Source: Bacteroidetes bacterium UBA955 (lineage in GTDB: Bacteria; Bacteroidota; Bacteroidia; NS11-12g; UBA955). Taken from it: a stretch of 8,096 nucleotides of DNA. This document shows, piece after piece, positions 1-6,600 of the stretch (position 1 is the first letter of the stretch; every line of letters starts with the position of its first letter). A model generated the notes under the pieces. That model was given only the letters and a program-made list of their open reading frames with translations. It had not been told where the DNA came from and did not search any database. A program made the position numbers and the translations under genes. The stretch spans positions 1 through 8,096 of the forward strand of contig DBCP01000077.1 in assembly GCA_002293105.1 (NCBI GenBank), read 5' to 3'.

Positions 1-165
1 GTTGATGCTTGCAAAGGACAGTTGATTGATGCCAAAGGCAGTGTGGTGAGGGATGTTGTGTTGGAAGATGGCAAGTTGAATGTTTCTGAATTGCCTTCGG
101 GGGTTTATGCCTTGATGTTGCAGACTCCTACGGGTATTGCTCGTGTTGGATTCGTTAGAAAATAA
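1..165 (+). CDS. C-terminal end of a secreted protein with a T9SS type A-like sorting domain (5' truncated)
   Basis: Frame 1 is open from the first base to a TAA at 163-165 and gives the last 54 residues of a protein that begins outside the window. The segment has the pattern of a Por secretion tail (type A C-terminal sorting domain): a 'D..G..V' turn, then 'LNVSELPSGVYALML', then a short strand ending in 'ARVGFVRK' at the very C-terminus. In this family the motif 'l.vs.LpsGvY.l.l....g....kfvk' directs a Sec-exported protein through the outer membrane by the type IX system, after which the domain is removed. The function of the cargo portion cannot be seen. The next gene starts 22 bp downstream, so the two could be co-transcribed. 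Because only part of the domain is visible, the assignment rests on motif pattern. Confidence 0.72.
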   Translation, partial: VDACKGQLIDAKGSVVRDVVLEDGKLNVSELPSGVYALMLQTPTGIARVGFVRK

Positions 166-187
166 CCAAGATTTCACTGGATAAACC

Positions 188-2233
188 ATGCTCGGCGTTC
201 CAGTTATCGGTTGGGTAATTTCTTTTTTAATTGCCGCTGTTTTGGCGGTTTTACAATACTACAAATGGGTAAAAGAAAGCGGAGGAGTTAAGTCTCCGTG
301 GCTTTTGGCGATGCTATTCCGCTTTTTTGCGTGGATGGCCCTGGTGCTATTGTTGTTCAATCCCTGGTGGATTCATGTTAAACAGTGGGTGCAAGACCCT
401 GTATTGTTGGTATACACCGATGCGAGTATGTCGGTAAGTAAATCCGATCAAAAGCAATGGTTGCTGGCTTTGAAGAAAGTGCGTGATACCAAAGGGGTGA
501 GGGTGGAACCTTATTTAGCCGCTGATGCGGTGGTATTGGGTGGGCAATTGCAGGGGTTGGATACGTTCCATACAAATATGTCGGCCGTGCTTCAGCACGC
601 CAGTGGGATTGCTTCGAATACGGCGGTTGCTGGGGTTGTTTGGATGACGGATGGCATCAATAATAGTGGGAGAAATCCGCAGTTTGAACCCGTGTTAGGG
701 GGTGTTCCCCTATTGATGGTGGGGGCTGGGAATCCCAATCCACAAGTTGACGCTTCCGTTGAGGCCATACAATGTAACGAAGAGGCCTTTCTGGGGAATT
801 CGTTTTCTGTGGAAATATCTGTCAAAAGTCAACGGATGAAAAGCCAGTCGCTGCGCATTCAATTGAAGGCTGGCGGGGAGTTGATGTCACAAATGTGGAC
901 ACCCAGTAGCGATCAAGATTGGCGAAGGTTTTCTTTCAATGTGCAGCCCAAAACAAAAGGGGCTATGCCCTTAGAAGTGATTGTGGTGGGTGACCGAAGC
1001 GATCAGAATCTGGCAAACAATAGCAAATCTAAATTCATCAAAGTGGTGGATGAAAGGAAAAAAGTGGCCTTGTTATATGGGGCCCCTCACCCAGATATTG
1101 CTGCATTGAAAACGGCGTTGGAGTTGGGCGGACAGTATCTCGTGACGTCGGTATCGAAAAGTCAATTTAACACAGAAGCCGATGTATATGTGCTGCACGG
1201 ATGGACGATGCAATCCAAGGCCGAATTGCAACAAGTGGCCGATTGGGTGGCCTCAGGCAAAGCCCTTTGGTTGTTTACAACGGAGTCGCAAAATGTATTT
1301 GGATTATCAAAAGTTATAGGCCTTGGGGGTGAAACAAATTCTCCCAGAAATTGGCAGGAAGTGCAAGCCCATTGGAATGAGAATGAGTTGAATTGGGGCT
1401 TGGATGAGAAGGAATCGATGCGTTGGAAGGGCTATCCACCGGTGTATTCGCCTGTGTTGAAGACGGCCATCCCTCCCGGAGGTGAAACGGTCCTTTTTCA
1501 GCGATGGAGCGGAGTGAATACACAGTTGCCGCTGATGGTGTATTGGAAAAAAGAGGCGTCTGCTTTGGCGATGTTTTATGGCGAGGGGATCTGGCGTTGG
1601 CGCATCCAAGAAAAGGCACAGCATGGCGATGCCATGGCTTTTGATGCTTGGGTGAGGCGTATGGTTGGACAGTTAGCAACGGCATCAGCACAGAAGAAAT
1701 CCATAGAGATTGTGCTCAGCGGCAATCAGTTTGATGTGAGAGACCGCGTGATTGCAAAGGTGGTGTGTAGAGACCGCGGAGGGATGCTGGATGATCGGGT
1801 GGAGCGTAGGCTAAGTTTATTGAATGCAAAAGGTGTATCGCGCCCAATCAATTTGGTAAAATCAACACAAGGTTGGGAAGCAAATATATCGGGTCTTACC
1901 CAGGGTAACTACCAGTTGCGCGCTGAAACATCGGCTGGCAAGGACGTAGATGAAAAACAAATTGTGGTGGTGGATCAGCCATCTGAGACCCTGAATACCC
2001 AGGCAAATCATGCACTGTTGAAACAGTTGGCCACCCAAACGGATGGGGGCTTTTTGCCACTGGAACAGGCTGATTCGTTGTCGCAGCTCATCGCCCAGAA
2101 AATTGTGGCTAAGCCGATTTTGAAAGCGCAGTCACAGAATGTGCATTGGTGGGAGCTTTGGGGTTGGATGTTGACAATCGCACTGTGTTTTGGAGTGGAA
2201 TGGTGGATTCGTCGTTATTTGGGTAAGTATTAA
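188..2233 (+). CDS. Membrane-anchored VWA-domain protein with Ig-like and GATase-like segments
   Basis: A 681-aa inner-membrane protein. Two hydrophobic helices lie near the N-terminus (about residues 5-23 and 38-57), followed by a VWA-like domain. The MIDAS metal site looks complete: DASMS at 78-82, Thr129 and the TDG motif with Asp155. Residues about 190-290 look like an Ig-like beta domain. Residues about 291-490 resemble the Rossmann-like, catalytically inert glutamine-amidotransferase-type fold of related large membrane VWA proteins, with a 'GEGIWRWR' motif at 465-472. A second Ig-like stretch spans about 504-598, and a Trp-rich helix (about 655-674) anchors the C-terminus before a basic tail. 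The bulk is therefore expected in the periplasm. MIDAS VWA domains bind protein partners through a metal ion; the partner and role here are unknown. ATG 188 is chosen because it precedes the first helix and lies just after the upstream stop. mnmA follows 26 bp later. Family membership is fairly secure; the middle domain is inference. Confidence 0.88.
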   Translation: MLGVPVIGWVISFLIAAVLAVLQYYKWVKESGGVKSPWLLAMLFRFFAWMALVLLLFNPWWIHVKQWVQDPVLLVYTDASMSVSKSDQKQWLLALKKVRDTKGVRVEPYLAADAVVLGGQLQGLDTFHTNMSAVLQHASGIASNTAVAGVVWMTDGINNSGRNPQFEPVLGGVPLLMVGAGNPNPQVDASVEAIQCNEEAFLGNSFSVEISVKSQRMKSQSLRIQLKAGGELMSQMWTPSSDQDWRRFSFNVQPKTKGAMPLEVIVVGDRSDQNLANNSKSKFIKVVDERKKVALLYGAPHPDIAALKTALELGGQYLVTSVSKSQFNTEADVYVLHGWTMQSKAELQQVADWVASGKALWLFTTESQNVFGLSKVIGLGGETNSPRNWQEVQAHWNENELNWGLDEKESMRWKGYPPVYSPVLKTAIPPGGETVLFQRWSGVNTQLPLMVYWKKEASALAMFYGEGIWRWRIQEKAQHGDAMAFDAWVRRMVGQLATASAQKKSIEIVLSGNQFDVRDRVIAKVVCRDRGGMLDDRVERRLSLLNAKGVSRPINLVKSTQGWEANISGLTQGNYQLRAETSAGKDVDEKQIVVVDQPSETLNTQANHALLKQLATQTDGGFLPLEQADSLSQLIAQKIVAKPILKAQSQNVHWWELWGWMLTIALCFGVEWWIRRYLGKY

Positions 2234-2247
2234 TCAATCACAATCCC

Positions 2248-2255
2248 GAACTTTG
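2248..2255 (+). promoter_or_regulatory. Possible Bacteroidota -7 element just before mnmA
   Basis: GAACTTTG matches seven of eight positions of the Bacteroidota -7 consensus TAnnTTTG, with only the first T replaced by G, and ends five bases before the mnmA ATG. A promoter here would give an mRNA with almost no leader. No TTTG (-33) element sits at the usual spacing of about 19-21 bases; the nearest, at 2218-2221, is 26 bases away. The match is short and could be chance, so the downstream gene may simply be read from an upstream promoter. Confidence 0.25.
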
Positions 2256-2259
2256 TGCC

Positions 2260-3450
2260 ATGGCGAGAATTGTCGTTGGTATGAGTGGCGGAGTTGATAG
2301 CTCTGTGGTGGCTTTGTTGTTGAAGCAGCAAGGTCATGAGGTCATCGGACTTTTCATGCGCAATTGGAATGACGCCAGCGTTACCCTGGAAGATGAATGT
2401 CCATGGATCGACGATAGCAGAGATGCAATGTTGGTGGCTGAGCATTTGGGAATTCCCTTTCAGGTATTGGATTTGAGTGCCTTGTACAAGGAACGTATTG
2501 TAGACTATATGTTTGCGGAGTATGGTCGCGGACGAACGCCCAATCCCGATGTTTTGTGTAATCGCGAGATTAAATTTGATGTGTTTTTGGATGAGGCGCT
2601 GAAGTTGGGTGCCGATTTTGTGGCAACCGGACACTACGTTCGCAAGGAGGAGGTTGTTGGGGTGGATGACAAGAGGGAATACCGACTGATGCGCGGCAGG
2701 GATGCGAACAAGGATCAGAGTTATTTTCTGTGTCAATTGAATCAGTTTCAATTGTCGAAGGCGTTGTTTCCAATTGGTGATCTGGAAAAAAGTGAGGTAC
2801 GGCGATTGGCCGAAGCGGGTGGATTGGTGACGGCGGGGAAGAAAGACAGCCAGGGTTTGTGTTTCATTGGCCATGTGAGTTTGCCTGATTTTTTACAGCA
2901 AAAGCTCAGTGTGAAAGAAGGGGATGTGATTGAAATTGCGCGCGATGCACCCGCAGTATTGGCCCATAAGGAACGGGTCTTGCGGGGCGATGGGATTGAT
3001 AATCCTTCGGTATGGCACGCCCATTTTGAGCGTGGTGACGGCAAGGTGATTGCCAAACACAATGGCGCACATTTTTATACGCGCGGTCAGCGAAGGGGGT
3101 TGCAAATTGGTGGGAAGCCATTGCCATTGTTTGTGTTGCAGACCGATGTGGTAGAAAATGTGATTTATGTAGGACAGGGTGATAATCACTGGGGATTAAT
3201 ATCTAGTGGCTTGTTTATTCGGATGGAAGAAGCCCATTGGGTGAGGCCGAGTTTGAAGCAAGCAGTTTTGGAATCGGCTGAATTGCAATGTAGATTTCGA
3301 TACCGACAGGCGCTGGTTGGTTGTAAATTATTGGCAATGAATGGGGGTTACCAAGTGGTTTTTGGTGCGCCCGATAAGGCCGTTACGGCAGGACAATTTG
3401 TTGCGATTTATTGGAACGACGAGATTGTTTTCAGCGGTGCAATTGCTTGA
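2260..3450 (+). CDS. mnmA: tRNA-specific 2-thiouridylase MnmA (TrmU)
   Basis: This cytoplasmic enzyme catalyses ATP-dependent 2-thiolation of the wobble uridine (U34) in tRNAs for Lys, Glu and Gln. It activates the C2 oxygen by adenylation and accepts persulfide sulfur from a relay. The 396-aa product has the PP-loop SGGVDSS at 9-15, the catalytic motif TPNPDVLCNREIKF with nucleophile Cys100, the tRNA-contact motif NKDQSYFL at 150-157, and KKDSQGLCFIG at 194-204 carrying the second catalytic Cys201. The C-terminal half has YTRGQRRGL at 273-281 and the beta-barrel signature FGAPDKAVTAGQFVAIY. It is about 30 residues longer than the E. coli enzyme, mainly through an insertion near 226-262, and this form resembles flavobacterial MnmA. 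No key residue is missing. The start at 2260 places the PP-loop at the usual distance from the N-terminus. It lies 26 bp after the VWA gene and may be co-transcribed with it. Confidence 0.98.
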   Translation: MARIVVGMSGGVDSSVVALLLKQQGHEVIGLFMRNWNDASVTLEDECPWIDDSRDAMLVAEHLGIPFQVLDLSALYKERIVDYMFAEYGRGRTPNPDVLCNREIKFDVFLDEALKLGADFVATGHYVRKEEVVGVDDKREYRLMRGRDANKDQSYFLCQLNQFQLSKALFPIGDLEKSEVRRLAEAGGLVTAGKKDSQGLCFIGHVSLPDFLQQKLSVKEGDVIEIARDAPAVLAHKERVLRGDGIDNPSVWHAHFERGDGKVIAKHNGAHFYTRGQRRGLQIGGKPLPLFVLQTDVVENVIYVGQGDNHWGLISSGLFIRMEEAHWVRPSLKQAVLESAELQCRFRYRQALVGCKLLAMNGGYQVVFGAPDKAVTAGQFVAIYWNDEIVFSGAIA

Positions 3451-3529
3451 TGGCATGGATTATGACCATATTGGTCTTTGAATTGTCATAAATATTCATC
3501 TCAAAGCAACGAAAATGGGGTTTTAAGCG

Positions 3530-3548
3530 TTATGTACTTTGTACATAA
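3530..3548. promoter_or_regulatory. Perfect 8-bp inverted repeat upstream of the large surface-protein gene
   Basis: TTATGTAC at 3530-3537 and GTACATAA at 3541-3548 are exact reverse complements separated by TTT. The dyad sits 18 bases before the ATG at 3567, in the 116-bp gap between mnmA and the large gene. It could be the binding site of a dimeric regulator or an RNA hairpin in the 5' leader affecting translation. It also contains TACTTTG (3535-3541), one base short of the TAnnTTTG -7 consensus, so it may overlap the promoter. There is no U-run after either arm, so it does not look like an intrinsic terminator on either strand. The repeat is directly visible; the regulatory role is inferred. 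Confidence 0.4.
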
Positions 3549-3566
3549 TCGGAACTAATCACAGTA

Positions 3567-3641
3567 ATGAAAATAATTAAAAAAATTACGCTCGTTTTAT
3601 TCATTTTATTTTTGGCGAGTGGTAAGAATTTGAATGCCCAG
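3567..3641 (+). other. Sec signal peptide of the large surface protein
   Basis: The first 25 residues have a Lys-rich start (MKIIKK), a hydrophobic core (about residues 7-17, ITLVLFILFLA) and a polar end NLNAQ. The Ala-Gln pair is typical of signal peptidase I cleavage regions in Bacteroidota. No lipobox cysteine is present, so this is not a lipoprotein. Confidence 0.9.
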
Positions 3642-6600
3642 ATCACCTCTACCGGTAAAACGTTTTATATGAGTTTTATGGAGATGGAAACCCGTAACGG
3701 GGGTCTGCCCGACACGTTGTTGTTATTCGTTACCTCAGAGGTGAATACAACGCTTGTCCTAGACAATCCTCGTGTGGCGGGATCTAATCAAACGGTGAAT
3801 ATCACTGCGGGCAAGGTGAACCGCATTGAAGTTGATAGAACCTATTACTATCCAGTGGGTTCTGAGTTTACTGCCACGGATGTGAACAGTAAAAAGGGGT
3901 TGCGTATCGTAGCCAAGGATCCAGTAAACGTATATTGTTTGAATCTAGAGTTAAACCGTTCAGACGCCACGTTTGTGCTGCCTTACGAGAGTATTCCCTC
4001 TGCGCCGGAGTTTTACATTGCAAGTTTCCCAAACAATGCAGGTACAGGAGGTTTTCCGACTTCCAATCGTTGGGCTGAGAGTGAATTTGTGATCATCGGT
4101 ATGGATGCCAACGTAAAAGTAGAAATCACACCTACGGTTGATACCAAAGGAGGGAAAACGGCGGGTACGCCATTTACGGTAACATTGGCACGGGGGCAAG
4201 TTTATGAATTGCAATCGAAAAATACTGATGGTACGAACAATACGGATCCTGCAGCTACCTCTTGGTCAACTACGGGTGCGATAAAAGGTGATTTAACAGG
4301 AACGCGCGTGAGGGTGGTTGAGGGATGCGGTAAAATCAACGTTTTCTCCGGTGCTCGTTCAAGCCACGTTACCAAAGGGAACTGCGGTTCAGGAATCAAT
4401 GGTCGGGATCACTTGTATACGCAAGTATTGCCAACGGCCGCTTTGGGTAAGGATTATGTATTGATGCCGTTTAGTGGGCAAACCGGTGGATACGCCTACA
4501 AAGTGATCGCTGCGAAGGATACCACTAAGGTATTTGTAAACGGAACCTTGGTCAATACAATATTGAAAAAGGGACAGTGGATCTACGGACATATTACCAC
4601 TGCGGTAGCCACCAGTATTTCAACGGATAAACCAGCGTATGTAGTTCAATACATGAAAAATGGCGTTTGTTCAGGTTTGTCGGGACAGAATGGTGATCCT
4701 GCCATGTTTATTTCTCCCGATGTAAATCAACAGCTGATTAAAACCCTGGTGGGAACAGCCACAACGAGCAATATGAACCAACACTGGGTGAATATTTTGA
4801 TCCGTCAAACGGCCAAGAACTCAGTAAAAGTCAACGGTTCTTCAATTACGGCGGGTAGCTTTACCAACGTTGGAACAAAGTATGCTTACGCACAGGTAAA
4901 AGTGAACAATCCAAGTTCAAATACCATCCAGAGCGATTCTGGTTTTGTTTGTGTGGCATATGGCGTAGGTCCGTATGAAAGTTATGCTTATTCTGCCGGT
5001 GCCGTTTTCGAAAACGTGGATTACGACATAAAAGTAACCCGTAAGACCCAGTGTCCGGGAGAAGATGTAAAAATCGAAGCTGTGGTCGCCGGTAAGCCCA
5101 AAATCAAGGGGTACCGTTGGAATTTCGGTGATGGAACATCCGATACGGGTAAATCAGTAGTGCATAAATTCAAAAAAATTGGAACCTATTATGTGGTGGT
5201 GAAAATTCCCATCACGGCTGATTGTGGCCAGGTGGATACCATTACAAGGAGTAAAATCGTGACCATCAAACAAGGTCCTGTATTTGACTTTCCTGATACC
5301 ACAACCCAGTGCTCTACTGCGGTGAAGCAATTATTTACAGGTCCAACATCGAACAAGTTCTTGTACAAGTGGCAGGATTCAACAAGATTGCAAACCTTCA
5401 CGATGCAAAAAGAGGGTAAGGTTTGGCTCCGCGTGTTGGATACCTCCACCAATTGCGTAACCATTGACTCTTCTTGGGTGCGCAGGGCCGATGCCTTGAA
5501 TGCGAAAATCAATTTTGATACCTTGGATATGTGTTACAAGACGAACCGTTTTGTGATGACCGATGGAACAAAATTCAATAATGACGCTTGGAAGATTTCT
5601 CGCTGGCGTTTGTTTGATGATTATAAACAGATGTTTGTGAGTAGAGATAGTTTCAGATTCCGATACACCTTTGATTCTCTCAGTACAAACAAATTGCGCT
5701 ACATAGTTGAGTCTACGAAGGGGTGCAGGGATACAATTGATACACTGCTGATTGTTTATCCATATCCCATGGCGAAACTAGCGGCATCTTCTGCGTATTT
5801 CTGCCAGAATGCCGATGTGACCTTTACCGATAGTTCTGTCAGTAACGAGGGTGTAGGTTCTTCCATTTGGGATTTTGGCAATGGGGCGAAGGACACTGCT
5901 TTGCCTTACACGACCAAATATAAATTTACGGCTGAAGGGTCATTCAAAGTGAGATTAATCACGGTTACGCCGTTTGGATGTAGGGACACCATCGACTCTA
6001 CTTTTGTGGTAAGACCGGCACCGCTGAACAAGATAGATATCAAACAGATTAGTTTGTGTTTAAAGACGAATGAATTCGATTTTACCGATCAGTCTACGAT
6101 CTCTGCTGGTACCTACACCACCGGTTGGACGTTTAAAAATAATCAAACAGCCACCACGTCGGCCATCAAATCTGTTAAGTTCACCGATACCGGTTGGCAC
6201 AGGGTGATACTGAAAAATACCTCGGATTATGGTTGTATCGATATAGATACGGTCAAGGTTTTTGTGGCGCCCGAGCCAAAAGCATATTTTCAGGTTACAG
6301 ATTCGTCGCAATGTTTTCAAGGACACTTCTTTGACTTGGCCGATGCAAGTACTGCACCCATTAATGCGTTGTTGAATTCGAAATCGGACTGGAAATATCA
6401 AAACGGTACCTACAACTACGCGAAGATTGTACCGAATAAAACCTTTACGTCGCCAGGAAAATATTGGATACGCATCATCGCCACCACGGCCGTTGGATGT
6501 AAAGATTCTTTCCAACGAGAGGTAGAGGTATTTGATATGCCAAAGGCAGATATTTTGGGTGCTGGCAAGCAACAGTGTTTGGCAGGTAATAAATTTACCT

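Noticed and set aside
2230..2874. A 214-codon open frame on the - strand opposite mnmA
   Set aside because: It lies almost wholly opposite the well-supported mnmA coding region, has no recognisable domain, and is best explained as an antisense shadow.
3464..3476. Small inverted repeat GACCA-TAT-TGGTC 13 bases after the mnmA stop, as a possible terminator
   Set aside because: The stem is only 5 bp and is followed by just three T's, so it is too weak to call an intrinsic terminator.
3477..3480. TTTG as a -33 promoter element for the large gene
   Set aside because: No TAnnTTTG element lies at the expected 19-21 base spacing downstream.
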